A stretch of DNA of 64,000 bases from Serratia quinivorans (GTDB taxonomy: Bacteria; Pseudomonadota; Gammaproteobacteria; Enterobacterales; Enterobacteriaceae), in NCBI RefSeq assembly GCF_946227985.1, contig NZ_CAMKGL010000014.1, positions 1 through 64,000 of the forward strand, given 5' to 3'. Each line of letters starts with the position of its first letter. Within the stretch, counting starts at the first letter, position 1. The notes beneath the pieces were generated by a model that worked only from the letters and a program-made list of their open reading frames with translations, was not told the origin of the DNA and did not search any database. Made by a program: the position numbers and the translations under genes. Below are positions 9,395 to 19,077 of the stretch, one piece after another.

Positions 9395-9697
9395 GGCATA
9401 GTAGGCCGCCAGATCGGCAATATCCGCATCAGACAGCGGGGAAACATAAGCTTTCATCACTTCCGCCTGCCCCCCGTTACGCTCGCCTTTCTTATAAGCC
9501 TGCAACGCATGTTCCAGATACATGGCGTTTTGCCCAGCCAGATTCGGGTACATCGGCATTGACACCTTCCCTTCAGCCCCATGGCACGCCATACAACTGG
9601 CGGACTTATCCTTCCCCGCAGCCGCATCGCCCGCCGCCATTGCAGGCAGGCTGAACAGACCTAATATCACCGCCATTGCGCTCACAAATTTCATCAT
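9380..9697 (-). CDS. Small periplasmic c-type cytochrome (class I)
   Basis: 105 residues with a Sec signal peptide (cleavage after about residue 21, MAA|GDA) and one haem c site CMACH near residue 35. A methionine in [15 protein letters not shown] is the probable sixth ligand, and the C-terminal helix ([13 protein letters not shown]) is typical of cytochrome c553/c4-like electron carriers. Partners are not evident. E. coli has no equivalent between rof and tilS. Two ATG codons stand in tandem; GAGGA upstream fits either. The 3' end is tandemly duplicated. Confidence 0.88.
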   Translation of the reverse strand: MMKFVSAMAVILGLFSLPAMAAGDAAAGKDKSASCMACHGAEGKVSMPMYPNLAGQNAMYLEHALQAYKKGERNGGQAEVMKAYVSPLSDADIADLAAYYASLKP

Positions 9698-9714
9698 GGT
9701 TCCTCAGTCTATTA

Positions 9715-11025
9715 TTATTTTTTACGCCAGTGCAGCCGCCATGGCTGCTGCCCTTCAGGCGTTTGTCCGGCCTCGCTGACAAAGATCCCCAGCGCCGCAA
9801 TAAGCTGGTCATCATAATAGATCAACGGAGTACGCTCACGCTGCCACGGGGGAATACCCAACTCCTGCCACAATTTTTTGATCGGACGAGAATGCGCGCG
9901 ACCAAGGATTCGGTGTTTACCCTGAGCGCTAAAACGGATGCTCACTTTTTGCTGTGATTGCGGTGCACGCAGACAAATGTCACCTTCCCCACTGAGCAGT
10001 TCGCCCAATCCATCCGGTAGCATAAGCGGATCGCCCAATGACCAGCTTAGACTGATTTCACGCAGATCGGCCATCAGCGGCAACAGATACAAACGGCGGC
10101 GGAAGCGGCGGAACTGATATTGTCCCAATTGCAGTTGAGGTTCGGCGTCCTCGCGGCTGAGCGCCACTTCTTCCCATAACCGCTGCAACTGTTCGCGAGA
10201 AGGCATGGCGACGCCAAATAGCGAGATCCAACGGCGTAACAAGGCGAAACGTCGGACCGGTGAGCAGGTCAGCAGGCCTTCAATCGCCAGCGCACGGTCT
10301 TCGTCGAGCAGCTGGTGCAGTTGCTCTGACAGCAACTCATCCAGCAATTGCTCTTGCTCGGCACACAGGCTGGCACTGCGTGCCGTCGCTGAAGCAAAGT
10401 GCGGCCAGCGCTGATTCAGTAGCGGCAACACCTGCAGGCGCAAAAAGTTGCGGTCGAAGCGTGAGTCCTGATTACTGTCATCTTCAATCCAGCTGAGCTG
10501 ATGTTGCCGCGCATAGGCCTCCAACTGCTGGCGAGAGTGGCCCAGCAGTGGACGCAGCAAATGATTATTCCCCAGCGACGTCTGTGCAGCCATGGCCGAC
10601 AGGCCCGCCGGGCCACTGCCACGCTTTAGCGCCAGCAGGAAGGTTTCACATTGGTCGTCAAGGTGTTGCGCGGTAAGCAAGATTTCATCAGCCGCCAGCG
10701 TGCTGGCAAAAGCCGAGTAGCGGGCCGCCCGGGCTGCGGCTTCGATACCGCCCTGCTGGCTATCAACCTGCACGTGCTGAACCACCAGGGGTAGCTGCCA
10801 GGCAACGCATTGTTGCCGACAGTGTGTTACCCACTGGTCGGCAAAAGCACTCAGGCCGTGATGCACGTGCACCGCGCGAAGCTGCAAGTCCGGCAATTGC
10901 TGCCGTAACCCTACCAGCAGATGCAACAGCACGCTGGAATCCAGCCCGCCACTGAATGCCACCAGCAAGTGCCGGTGTGCACCCAATTGACGGGCAAGCT
11001 GTGCGGATAATTGATTGTTATTCAT
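9715..11025 (-). CDS. tilS: tRNA(Ile)-lysidine synthetase
   Basis: Essential enzyme that attaches lysine to C34 of the CAU tRNA-Ile, converting it to read AUA. PP-loop SGGLDSSV near residues 25-32 binds ATP; the N-terminal adenylation domain is followed by TilS substrate-binding domains (about 240-310) and a C-terminal domain. 436 residues, close to E. coli (432). In E. coli it neighbours yaeR; here dtpC-cadABC lies between. Confidence 0.95.
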   Translation of the reverse strand: MNNNQLSAQLARQLGAHRHLLVAFSGGLDSSVLLHLLVGLRQQLPDLQLRAVHVHHGLSAFADQWVTHCRQQCVAWQLPLVVQHVQVDSQQGGIEAAARAARYSAFASTLAADEILLTAQHLDDQCETFLLALKRGSGPAGLSAMAAQTSLGNNHLLRPLLGHSRQQLEAYARQHQLSWIEDDSNQDSRFDRNFLRLQVLPLLNQRWPHFASATARSASLCAEQEQLLDELLSEQLHQLLDEDRALAIEGLLTCSPVRRFALLRRWISLFGVAMPSREQLQRLWEEVALSREDAEPQLQLGQYQFRRFRRRLYLLPLMADLREISLSWSLGDPLMLPDGLGELLSGEGDICLRAPQSQQKVSIRFSAQGKHRILGRAHSRPIKKLWQELGIPPWQRERTPLIYYDDQLIAALGIFVSEAGQTPEGQQPWRLHWRKK

Positions 11026-11081
11026 TGATTAGGCTTAATGACGTCCAGATAGCTGCACGTTAACCCCCGTCATACCATCAA

Positions 11082-12530
11082 TCAAGCATTAACCGCACGC
11101 ATATGACGGCCGGACAGCAACCACCACATGGCCAACACCGCCACCACTGCCGCCGTACACCCCATCGCCCACCAGCCAATTTGAGCAAACAGGTGAACAT
11201 AGGCCTGTGCCGTCGCCCCCGTAGCCGGATCTTCGGCGGTTTGACCGGCGATAATACCGGCCAGATAATTGGCTATCGAGCCGGTGGTCAACATATAGAT
11301 GCCGGTCAGCACCCCGGTAGCACCGGGGATATTCAGTCGGGTAATCTGTGCCATGGCGACCGGATCGATAAACAGTTCGGCAAGCCCCATCACCGACAAC
11401 CCGGCGATCATCAGGCTCATCGAGCCCTGGCCGTAACGAGCGTTAAGCGCCATCAGGGTAAAGCCCACGCCAATCAGCAGTAAACCAAAGGCAAACTTTC
11501 CCCAAATCCGCAGAGTGCGGCGGCCATTGCCGTTGCCCCGCACCAGCCAGGCCAGCATCACACCGCCAAACATCACGGCAAAAGCGTTAACCGACTGGAA
11601 CAATGCGGTCGGCACCGTCCAGGAAAACCATTGGCGGTCGACAAAGTGATCGATAAACAGGCTGATCGAACTACCGCCTTGCTGGGCAAAGGCCCAGAAC
11701 AAGGTGCCCAACAACATCAACATCACTATCTGCCACAGCCCGCGGCGCTGCACCTTTGTTGCCCGGACCATAATGCGGATAACCATCACGACGGCGGCGG
11801 CACACACCAGCATCAGTAATTGACCGGCCAGGTCGTAAATGAACAGTAAAGTGAAGAACAGGGGGGCCAATAACAGTATGGTGCTCAGCCATACCCAGTT
11901 AGGTACCCGCAGCGTGGTGACGCACATCTGCGCCCGGTCCACACCGCGCGTATGGCTGAAATGACGGCTGCCGAACAGGAAGATCGTCAACCCGGCCAGC
12001 ATGCCGATACCCGCCAGCGCAAAGCCGACGTGCCAGCCGTAGCGTTCTGCCGCCAACCCGCAGGCAATGGGCGCCAGGATCGAGCCCACGTTACCGGCGG
12101 CATACAGCAGTGAAAAGCCCCCTTCCCGGCGCGAGTCCTGCGGTTGATACAACTCGCCCAGCAGGCAGCTGATATTGGATTTAAACAGGCCGTAGCCACA
12201 GATGATGATCGACAGCGAGAGGTAGAGTGATTGTGTCGATACGGCGCTCAGGCCGAGCACAATATGGCCCAGCGTCATCAATACCGCTCCGGCAATGACC
12301 GCAACGCGGTTGCCCAGCAGGCGATCGGCAAGCAGGCCGCCGAGGATCGGCGTAACGTAGACCAGAGAAGCGTAGGCGCTATAGAGGCTAATGGCGCGGC
12401 TATCGGAATAACCAAGTTGGTGGGTAAGATAGAGAATAAGTAACGCACGCATGCCGTAAAAGCTGAAATATTCCCAAATTTGTATGGCTACGACATAGTA
12501 GATTGCGCGCGGCTGTGAGGGTGTTTTCAT
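11082..12530 (-). CDS. dtpC: Proton-dependent di/tripeptide transporter of the POT family, DtpC type
   Basis: 482 residues, about 12-14 hydrophobic segments, inner membrane. It closely resembles E. coli DtpC (YjdL): [21 protein letters not shown] start, [13 protein letters not shown], and [14 protein letters not shown] in the middle. The canonical ExxERFxYY proton-coupling motif is altered to WEYFSFYG, as in DtpC. In E. coli dtpC follows cadBA, and here it lies 66 bp downstream of cadA. E. coli DtpC prefers lysine-containing dipeptides, so it may feed lysine to CadA (inference). Confidence 0.9.
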   Translation of the reverse strand: MKTPSQPRAIYYVVAIQIWEYFSFYGMRALLILYLTHQLGYSDSRAISLYSAYASLVYVTPILGGLLADRLLGNRVAVIAGAVLMTLGHIVLGLSAVSTQSLYLSLSIIICGYGLFKSNISCLLGELYQPQDSRREGGFSLLYAAGNVGSILAPIACGLAAERYGWHVGFALAGIGMLAGLTIFLFGSRHFSHTRGVDRAQMCVTTLRVPNWVWLSTILLLAPLFFTLLFIYDLAGQLLMLVCAAAVVMVIRIMVRATKVQRRGLWQIVMLMLLGTLFWAFAQQGGSSISLFIDHFVDRQWFSWTVPTALFQSVNAFAVMFGGVMLAWLVRGNGNGRRTLRIWGKFAFGLLLIGVGFTLMALNARYGQGSMSLMIAGLSVMGLAELFIDPVAMAQITRLNIPGATGVLTGIYMLTTGSIANYLAGIIAGQTAEDPATGATAQAYVHLFAQIGWWAMGCTAAVVAVLAMWWLLSGRHMRAVNA

Positions 12531-12558
12531 GGTTTTCTCCCATCAGTCGGGGAACGAC

Positions 12559-12586
12559 AAAAGGGGAAGCGCAAGCACCTCCCCTT
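12559..12586 (-). terminator. Partial terminator or processing hairpin between cadA and dtpC
   Basis: On the minus strand AAGGGGA ... TCCCCTT, closing a loop of about 12 bases, followed by TTGTCG. The T-run is weak, so read-through into dtpC is likely. Confidence 0.45.
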
Positions 12587-12596
12587 GTTATTTCAC

Positions 12597-14738
12597 TTAT
12601 TTATCGTTTTTCAACACCTTCACGGTGTAACGTCCATCCGCCTGGCGATAAGCGCCGTGGATATCGGTTTCGAAGCCTGGATAATGCGCGCCGATCTCGC
12701 ACAGCATTTGCAGGAACTCCAGTACCGGACGGCTTTCCTCGGTGAGCATTTCACCCGGCATGACCAGCGGAACACCTGGTGGATATGGCAGGATCATGTT
12801 GGCATTCACTTTGCCCACCATATCTTCCAAATAGACCTCTTCCACTTCGCCGTGCAGTTCCTTCTGGAAGGCCTGGAACGGGTTCATTACCATCGCCGGC
12901 AGCACTTCAAAGGCGCGGTACATCAGATCCGGCAGGTTATGGTGTTTCACCAGGTTGTGGATATTCTGAGCCAATTCCTGGATACGCATGTTTTCATAAA
13001 ACTCTGGTGCCTCTTTGTACAGCGATGGCAACATGTTTTTCACCCGCAGGTTCAGGTCGAACGAGCGTTTAAAGTCAGTCAGGCCGCGCAGCAGGCTGAG
13101 AGCTTTGGTTTTATCGATACCGATGCTGAACAGGAACAGCAGGTTATACGGGCCGGTTTTCTCAACAATGATGCCGTGCTCATCAAGGTACTTGGCAACC
13201 AGGCTGGCCGGGATACCAAACGACTCCATTTCGCCATCTTTGCTCATCCCTGGCGTCAACATGGTGACCTTGATTGGGTCAAGGTACATATGTTCGTTAT
13301 CAATACCTTTGAAACCATGCCATGCACTGTCAGAACGCAGCGGCCAACACTCGGCTTCATCAATATGTTCCGGCTGCCAAACGTCAAAGAACCAACCTTC
13401 AGATTCGACATTCAGACGTTTTATTTCCTTACGGAACTTGATAGCTCGTTCAATTGAACCGTTAATCAGACGCTTACCGGCATTGCCTTTCATCATCGCC
13501 GCTGCGGTTTCGGTAGAAGCCACGATGCCGTAGTGCGGTGAAGTGGTGGTGTGCATCATGTAGGCTTCATTGAAGGTTTCTTCGTTGATGTCTCCTTTCA
13601 CGTGGATCATCGAAGCCTGTGAGAACGCCGCCAGCAGTTTATGGGTGGATTGGGTTTCATAGATCACTTTCCCTTCCACGCGGCCGCCGCTCATGCCGCA
13701 CTTGCCTTTGTAGATCGGGTGGAAGTTGGTGTAAGGCACCCAGGCAGAGTCAAAGTGGATGGATTTCACATCCAGCGTGCTCTTGATGAAATCGGTGTTA
13801 TACAACAGACCATCGTAGGTCGAATTGGTGATCACCGCGTGTACCGGCCAGGTGGCGTTAGGGGTCTCTTTCACGCGTTTGGCGATGGTGGCACGGGAGA
13901 ATTCGCTCTGTGGAATACCACCGAGAATGCCGTAAGCGTTACGAGTTGGGCGGAAGTAGATCGGCGTAATGTCGCTCATCATCATCAGATGGGTCAGCGA
14001 TTTGTGGCAGTTACGGTCAATCAGCACCGTGCTGCCGGCAGGTGCAGAGTACATACCAACAATTTTGTTGGCGGTAGAAGTGCCGTTAGTCACCATATAG
14101 CTGCGTTCAGCGTTGAACACGCGGGCAATGTATTCTTCGGCTTCTTTGTGCGGGCCGGAGTGGTCCAGCAATGAACCCAGCTCAGAGACCGAAATTGACA
14201 CGTCGGACTTCATCGCGTTCGGGCCAAAGAAATCGTAGAACAGGCTACCGACCGGGCTTTTCTGGAAGGCGGTACCGCCCATGTGGCCAGGAGTACAGAA
14301 GGTGTATTTGCCTTCACGCACGTATTTGAACAGCGCTTTGGTCAGCGGTGGCAGGATGGTGTCCACGTACTCATCGGTGTTCTGTTTGATCTTGTCGGCA
14401 ATGTCGTTGGCCGCACCGAGCGCATATTCAAAGAAACGTACCTGCATGCGCAGATCGTTAAGGCTGACGTCCAGGGTTGAATAGGTGTTGGCAAAGGCAT
14501 ACAGCGGCATGTACTCATTCAATTCGCTGATTTCTTGGCACAGCTCAAGATTGTATTTATCCCAGTCGAAGATCACCCCGCACAGACGGGCATTATTCTC
14601 GATCAATTTGAGCAGGTCTTCGCGGTCGTTCGGGTAAACAATGCGGAAGTTCAGTTTTTCCAACGCGTTGTGCAGTTCGCGGATGGGCTCTTCTTTGAAG
14701 TAGACACCCATGTGGTTCATGATAGCAATAACGTTCAT
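12597..14738 (-). CDS. cadA: Inducible lysine decarboxylase
   Basis: PLP-dependent decarboxylase converting lysine to cadaverine and CO2, consuming a proton; decameric cytosolic enzyme of acid resistance. 713 residues; N-terminal response-regulator-like wing domain (1-130), PLP domain with the Schiff-base lysine in STHKLLAAFSQ (about 367), and C-terminal domain. Very similar to E. coli CadA. The second in-frame ATG (14738) has GGAG eight bases upstream and is used; an ATG two codons earlier is too close to it. Second gene of cadBA; paralogue ldcC lies 4.9 kb away. Confidence 0.96.
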   Translation of the reverse strand: MNVIAIMNHMGVYFKEEPIRELHNALEKLNFRIVYPNDREDLLKLIENNARLCGVIFDWDKYNLELCQEISELNEYMPLYAFANTYSTLDVSLNDLRMQVRFFEYALGAANDIADKIKQNTDEYVDTILPPLTKALFKYVREGKYTFCTPGHMGGTAFQKSPVGSLFYDFFGPNAMKSDVSISVSELGSLLDHSGPHKEAEEYIARVFNAERSYMVTNGTSTANKIVGMYSAPAGSTVLIDRNCHKSLTHLMMMSDITPIYFRPTRNAYGILGGIPQSEFSRATIAKRVKETPNATWPVHAVITNSTYDGLLYNTDFIKSTLDVKSIHFDSAWVPYTNFHPIYKGKCGMSGGRVEGKVIYETQSTHKLLAAFSQASMIHVKGDINEETFNEAYMMHTTTSPHYGIVASTETAAAMMKGNAGKRLINGSIERAIKFRKEIKRLNVESEGWFFDVWQPEHIDEAECWPLRSDSAWHGFKGIDNEHMYLDPIKVTMLTPGMSKDGEMESFGIPASLVAKYLDEHGIIVEKTGPYNLLFLFSIGIDKTKALSLLRGLTDFKRSFDLNLRVKNMLPSLYKEAPEFYENMRIQELAQNIHNLVKHHNLPDLMYRAFEVLPAMVMNPFQAFQKELHGEVEEVYLEDMVGKVNANMILPYPPGVPLVMPGEMLTEESRPVLEFLQMLCEIGAHYPGFETDIHGAYRQADGRYTVKVLKNDK

Positions 14739-14760
14739 AATCATTTCTCCAGGTAATGCG

Positions 14761-14803
14761 AGCCCCTTGCCATCACGGATGACAATTGTTGTTGCAAGGG
14801 GCT
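14761..14803. repeat. cadB-cadA intercistronic hairpin
   Basis: A perfect 10-bp stem (AGCCCCTTGC at 14761-14770 with GCAAGGGGCT at 14794-14803) and a 23-base loop, between cadB and cadA. No T-run, so probably an mRNA-stabilising or differential-expression element and not a terminator (inference). Confidence 0.6.
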
Positions 14804-14829
14804 GAATTAAGAAGTGGGTCAGTACGTGC

Positions 14830-16179
14830 TTAGTGCGCTTTGGCCGTCGAGCTGTCGTCGATGGCTACAGCATTGGCTTTCGCTGTCTGACGGGTATTCA
14901 TTTTGCGGGCGTAGAACATCAGGATGATCAGGCTGATGATGAAGGTACCGGCCAGTTCGAACGATTCGGCACCCATCAGTGCGATGAAGCAGAAGCCACA
15001 CCCCAGAACCGAGGCAATCAGGCTCAACAGGTTACGGATATTGACGCCTTCAAAGCGGATCAGATCTACGCAAGAGTAGAAGTAAGGCAGCATGGTCAGC
15101 AGCACCGCAATACCGGTCAGCATGCCGAACAGGTCGGAAGCTTTACCACCACCGGAGCTCATGGCGGTAATCAGCACCATCAGCGCGGTCATTTTGCAGC
15201 TTGCCAACAGCAGGCCTTTTCTAGGAATGCCGTTCTTGTCCAGTTCGCCGTACACTTTCGGGAAGTTACCGTCGTTGGCGGCACGAACCCCAGCCTGGCC
15301 AACCAGCATCATCCACGAACCCAGTGAAGTCAGGCAGGCAAAGGCGGTGAAGGCAGAGACCAGTGGTGCTGCCCAGTTACCCATAATGGCGGAGGCGCTG
15401 ACGGCGAACGGTGCACCGCTGGCAGCCATTTGGCTCGCGGGGAACATCCCGCTCATCACCTGAGTGGCCGCAATGTAGATAATCCCGGCCAGCGCGGTAC
15501 CCAGCATGGTTGCCAGCGGTACGGTACGTTTCGGGTTTTTCACCATGCCGGTGCTCACGGCGGCAGATTCTACGCCGATGAACGCCCACAGGCACAGCAG
15601 AATACTTTTAATTACCGCATGGCTGTCGGTGGTACCGGAAGTGTTCCAGTTAGCGTGGTAGGTTGCCGCGTCGAACCAATGCCAGCCGGCAGTCGCGGTC
15701 ACAATCACCGGGATCAGCACCAACACCAGGCCGAGGGTGGTCAAACGGCTGACCCAGGTCCCGCCGAGCAGGTTAATAAAGGTGAACACCCACAGGATGG
15801 CGATACAGGCGATACCTGCCGGCACCGGATTGTTCAGCTCTGGGAAGAAGGTAGAAAGGTAAGAAACTGCGGTAATGCCGATGGCCAAATTACCGATCCA
15901 GTTCGCATGGTAATAAAGCACGCCGGTCTGGAAACCAAACGCCGGGGAAATTTCACCCGCGTAAGCAATAGGGCCGCCCTGCTGGGGGTTTTTGGTGGCC
16001 AGACGCGCATAGACATAAGCCAGTGACATCGCGCCAATAATAGAGATTACCCATCCCCAGATTGCGATAGAACCGAGGCTTGCCAGGTTCGCGGGTAATA
16101 AGGCAATACCGCTCCCCATCATATTACCGGCAACCACACCGGTGCAGGCAATAAGCCCTATTTTCTTGGATGAACCCAT
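14830..16179 (-). CDS. cadB: Lysine/cadaverine antiporter
   Basis: Inner-membrane APC-family transporter, 449 residues with about 12 membrane segments, exchanging external lysine for internal cadaverine. N-terminal GVVAGNMMGSGIALLPANLA is the family substrate/helix-break motif; VGQAGVRAANDGNFPKVYGE and GKASDLFG are typical of CadB. AGGAG stands eight bases before the ATG. Upstream AT-rich DNA should carry CadC sites. Confidence 0.96.
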   Translation of the reverse strand: MGSSKKIGLIACTGVVAGNMMGSGIALLPANLASLGSIAIWGWVISIIGAMSLAYVYARLATKNPQQGGPIAYAGEISPAFGFQTGVLYYHANWIGNLAIGITAVSYLSTFFPELNNPVPAGIACIAILWVFTFINLLGGTWVSRLTTLGLVLVLIPVIVTATAGWHWFDAATYHANWNTSGTTDSHAVIKSILLCLWAFIGVESAAVSTGMVKNPKRTVPLATMLGTALAGIIYIAATQVMSGMFPASQMAASGAPFAVSASAIMGNWAAPLVSAFTAFACLTSLGSWMMLVGQAGVRAANDGNFPKVYGELDKNGIPRKGLLLASCKMTALMVLITAMSSGGGKASDLFGMLTGIAVLLTMLPYFYSCVDLIRFEGVNIRNLLSLIASVLGCGFCFIALMGAESFELAGTFIISLIILMFYARKMNTRQTAKANAVAIDDSSTAKAH

Positions 16180-16502
16180 GGTCAGTTTCTCCTGATTTTG
16201 ATTTCTTATAAGTCTTGGCCGTTATGCAAATTTGCTAATGACCGGACTTGATAGTCAGGATGCTAATGATTGGCGGGAATAAAGTCCTAAAGATAAAGTG
16301 ATATTACGCTCATGATCATACAAATGATAAACTGAGGTTTTTCATTAACACATCAAGAGATAAACACGTGCTCAAGAAAAGATAAACAACCAATAAAAAC
16401 AACAAAATAGCATTGTTATTTTCACTAACAAATGAAAATAAAAGAGAGAAACAAATCAACCAATGAGTTAATAGGGTTTAACAAATAAAGCACAATAAAT
16501 AA
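16180..16502 (-). promoter_or_regulatory. AT-rich cadBA control region
   Basis: About 320 bp without a gene, strongly A/T-rich compared with the flanking genes, between cadC and cadB. In E. coli the equivalent region binds the membrane activator CadC at two sites and is silenced by H-NS. I could not place CadC sites or a unique -35/-10 by eye; position and composition are the evidence. Confidence 0.6.
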
Positions 16503-16534
16503 CACCGCCAGTCAAACAATCTGACTCGGCGGTG
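16495..16534 (-). terminator. cadC terminator
   Basis: On the minus strand CACCGCC (16528-16534) pairs with GGCGGTG (16503-16509), with an inner AGTCA/TGACT extension, then TTATTTATT. Confidence 0.75.
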
Positions 16535-16538
16535 TGGA

Positions 16539-18095
16539 TTAATTAGGTTGCTTATCCGGATTGTAGTTTTCGAGGTAGGGAACTACGGTGTTTATTGAGG
16601 TATGGAAGACGGCATTACGGATCCAATGCAAGGTATTCTCGCCCGGACGCAGGTTAAATGCCGTGATATAGGAGTCAGCAGCCAGGCGATTGTAGCCCTG
16701 CATTTCATAAACTTTGCCGAGTAACACATAATTCATCCAGGACATCTGCAACTCAATGCCTTTATTTATCGCCTGATAAGCCTCATCGATTTTCCCCTCC
16801 CCCAGCGCCCGTATCGTATGGATCTGCTGAATAACGGGGCTGTCTTTTAAAGCGGGCAGCGCATCCAGGCGTGCTATCTCCGTATCCAGTTGCGCCAACT
16901 GCACACTATCAAAAGGTTGATAAGAGTTACGCAGTAAGTCTGCCAGCGCTTTTTCCGCCGCAACATAAATAAAGCCCGGTGACGATTTCACCATATCACC
17001 CAGCATGCTACTGGCATGGGTCAAAGAATCGATGTCCCCCTGGATCAATAACTGATGTGCCTGGTAATACTGCTGCAGTTCCGGGCCGGAGTTTGGCAAG
17101 AGTTTCATCAACCGCTGCTGCAAGGGGGCCGGCCACGGCTGATTGAGGGCCACAGACAGACTGCTCAGGAAGTCTTCCTGAATTTTCAGTTGATTGTCTG
17201 TAGTAACAAAGTAACGCTTATCCAACATGATCGAGCTGTCTGCATTGTCCACCAGCCGTACCGACAGGAAACATTGCTGCGCGCGATAATGGCGCTGGTT
17301 GACGAACTCAATGGTCAGCGATTTACCCGAACTGCTTGGTCCGGTGTAGTTATAGTTGGTCTGATCGTGTACCAGGAAAGTGGAATAGGTGTTTAGCGAG
17401 TCCGTGACGACTTCGCTCAGGCCGACGACATAGGAAAGTTGCGGCGTCCAGTTACTGCAGCTGTTCCCCCCCTGAATGCGGATATCAATGTCACGCGGGT
17501 TCATCAGCACCGGCATGGTGGATTCCGGTATGCGACGCGACAGAGTTGCGATGGCCACGAACACCACGCAGGCGCTCAACGCCGCCAGGAAAGCCAGCCA
17601 AACCCAAAACGGTGATTGACGATAAAAAGCCACCTTCGACTTTGCCGGGGGAGTTTTTGTCTGGCTGGGTTTTGGCGGCTCATAATCAGCGCCATCGTCT
17701 TCACTGCCATCTTCCGGCTCATGAGTGATGACCGCCACCCGCGGTAGCGCAGGTATGCTTGCCTCTTCCCCTTCACACCACATCACTGGCGCAGCCAGTT
17801 TATAGCCGCGCTTGGGCACGGTAATAATGTATTCCGGGCTGTTGCTGTCACCGTCCTTCAGGTATTTGCGCAGTTCGGAAATACTCTGCGTCACCACATG
17901 ATTGGTGACGATGTTGCGCTTCCAAACGTTATCGATCAGCTCATCGCGGCTCAGCACCACATCCGGGTGTCGGGCGAAATATTGCAGCATATCGATTAAG
18001 CGCGGTTCCAACGCCAGCTGGCGCCCGTCACGGCTTATTTTGTTGTCTGCGGGAGTAACCAACCACTCGCCAACGCGAAAAACGGGTTCTTGCAT
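16539..18095 (-). CDS. cadC: Membrane-integrated pH/lysine-responsive activator of cadBA
   Basis: ToxR-type one-component regulator, 518 residues. N-terminal OmpR-like winged helix (about 1-105, e.g. LSRDELIDNVWKR, VVTQSISELRKYL), acidic/proline linker, one transmembrane segment at about 163-183, and a periplasmic sensor domain. The two periplasmic cysteines of the E. coli redox switch are present (NSCSNW and RAQQCFLS). It activates cadBA at low pH with external lysine and senses cadaverine. It lies directly upstream of cadB in the same orientation, as in E. coli, and is separately terminated. Confidence 0.95.
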   Translation of the reverse strand: MQEPVFRVGEWLVTPADNKISRDGRQLALEPRLIDMLQYFARHPDVVLSRDELIDNVWKRNIVTNHVVTQSISELRKYLKDGDSNSPEYIITVPKRGYKLAAPVMWCEGEEASIPALPRVAVITHEPEDGSEDDGADYEPPKPSQTKTPPAKSKVAFYRQSPFWVWLAFLAALSACVVFVAIATLSRRIPESTMPVLMNPRDIDIRIQGGNSCSNWTPQLSYVVGLSEVVTDSLNTYSTFLVHDQTNYNYTGPSSSGKSLTIEFVNQRHYRAQQCFLSVRLVDNADSSIMLDKRYFVTTDNQLKIQEDFLSSLSVALNQPWPAPLQQRLMKLLPNSGPELQQYYQAHQLLIQGDIDSLTHASSMLGDMVKSSPGFIYVAAEKALADLLRNSYQPFDSVQLAQLDTEIARLDALPALKDSPVIQQIHTIRALGEGKIDEAYQAINKGIELQMSWMNYVLLGKVYEMQGYNRLAADSYITAFNLRPGENTLHWIRNAVFHTSINTVVPYLENYNPDKQPN

Positions 18096-18183
18096 AGTGA
18101 AAATAACTCAAAAGGGGGTGCGGCAAGCGCGGGATAATACCATATGAGCGCCCGGCCTGCGTCTATATGCCCCGATTAAGCAT

Positions 18184-18573
18184 TCATACCTCATATAATT
18201 CTAGAGGCAAGCCATCGGGATCGCTGAAAAAAGTAAAACGTGACTGGGTATAAGGATCGATGCGTATTGGCTCGCAAACCACGCCAGCAGCCTGCAAATG
18301 CTGGATGGCCTGCTCGATGTCCTCGACGCTGAATGCCAGATGGCGCAGGCCACAGGCCTCCGGACGACTGACACGAGCCGGAGGTGACGGGAAGGAAAAC
18401 AGTTCGATGCTGTATTGACCATTGAGTGCCAAATCGGCCTTCCAGGAGTCACGTTCTTCGCGATAAAACTCGCCAAGAAGGGTGAAACCCAGGATATCGC
18501 AATAAAAATGCTTACTGGCCGCATAATCCGAACCAATGACGGCAATGTGGTGTATCTGACGGAGTGCCAACAT
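18184..18573 (-). CDS. yaeR: VOC-family metalloprotein YaeR (glyoxalase-like)
   Basis: 129 residues, vicinal-oxygen-chelate fold, strongly like E. coli YaeR: HHIAVIGSDYAASKHFYCDILGF, SIELFSFP, CGLRHLAFSVEDIE, and SDPDGLPLELYE. Metal ligands of the fold (His near the N-terminus, Glu in IELF, His in LRHLAF, Glu in LELYE) are in place. Substrate unknown. An upstream ATG would add four residues; I use the ATG at 18573 that matches the family. In E. coli it sits between ldcC and tilS. Confidence 0.88.
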   Translation of the reverse strand: MLALRQIHHIAVIGSDYAASKHFYCDILGFTLLGEFYREERDSWKADLALNGQYSIELFSFPSPPARVSRPEACGLRHLAFSVEDIEQAIQHLQAAGVVCEPIRIDPYTQSRFTFFSDPDGLPLELYEV

Positions 18574-18633
18574 AATGTGTCTCATTATCGGTGTGATGAG
18601 GCACGGTATCCGGCGACAGTAGCGACGTCAACG

Positions 18634-18660
18634 AAAAAAGCCCCGCATATAAGACGGGGC
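18634..18660 (-). terminator. Terminator of the thioredoxin-like gene
   Basis: On the minus strand stem GCCCCG (18640-18645) with CGGGGC (18655-18660), followed by six T (18634-18639). Confidence 0.85.
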
Positions 18661-18693
18661 CGTCATTCAGAAATCAGCAACGCAACAGGCCGA

Positions 18694-18927
18694 TTAGGCT
18701 TTAAGATCGGCCAGTGCAGCACCGTAGTTGATGTGCAGCACCTGTCCCTCCACCACGAGTGCCGGTACGCTTTGTACCCCGGCTTTTTCTGCTTCGGCGA
18801 TACGCGCCGGTTTTTCACCCAGATGCACCACATCCACTTGCACATCCTGGCTCAACAGGCCCAACAACTGCTGCTCTGCGCTGACGCAAACCGAACAACC
18901 GGCATGATAGAAAACGGCCTTGGTCAT
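18694..18927 (-). CDS. Small thioredoxin/glutaredoxin-like protein
   Basis: 77 residues, cytosolic. N-terminal beta strand then CSVC active site (Cys11, Cys14) and a cis-proline segment (VQSVPALVV near 50), the minimal thioredoxin-fold layout; no signal peptide. AAGGAG stands seven bases before the ATG at 18927. It is divergent from a MarR-family gene and shares a 150-bp control region with it, suggesting that the MarR protein controls it. Substrate unknown. A thiol-disulfide or thiol-transfer role is inferred from the motif only. Confidence 0.85.
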   Translation of the reverse strand: MTKAVFYHAGCSVCVSAEQQLLGLLSQDVQVDVVHLGEKPARIAEAEKAGVQSVPALVVEGQVLHINYGAALADLKA

Positions 18928-18975
18928 GATAATTCTCCTTGGTTCTGACTGTGTGGGCGAAATTAACTCACCCAT

Positions 18976-18996
18976 ATAGTTTCGATTCGAAACCAA
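18976..18996. promoter_or_regulatory. Putative MarR operator 1 (thioredoxin-like gene side)
   Basis: Contains the perfect 15-bp palindrome GTTTCGATTCGAAAC (18979-18993) preceded by ATA. On the minus strand it lies in and just upstream of a likely -10 (AACTAT), with a TTGTGC 17 bp further upstream. It resembles operator 2; the centres are 55 bp apart. Confidence 0.65.
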
Positions 18997-19023
18997 ATGC
19001 ACAATAAATCCCCCATCACGACT

Positions 19024-19051
19024 TGTCAATATAGTTTTTAATCGATACTAT
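19024..19051 (+). promoter_or_regulatory. marR-type gene promoter with operator 2
   Basis: -35 TTGTCA (19024-19029), 16-bp spacer, -10 TACTAT (19046-19051). Bases 19031-19051 form an imperfect palindrome (ATAGT...ACTAT, centre 19041) of the same type as operator 1, occupying the whole spacer and the -10. Binding would block transcription, implying autorepression. Confidence 0.65.
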
Positions 19052-19077
19052 TTTCCCACGCTCGCGAGGATCCCATA

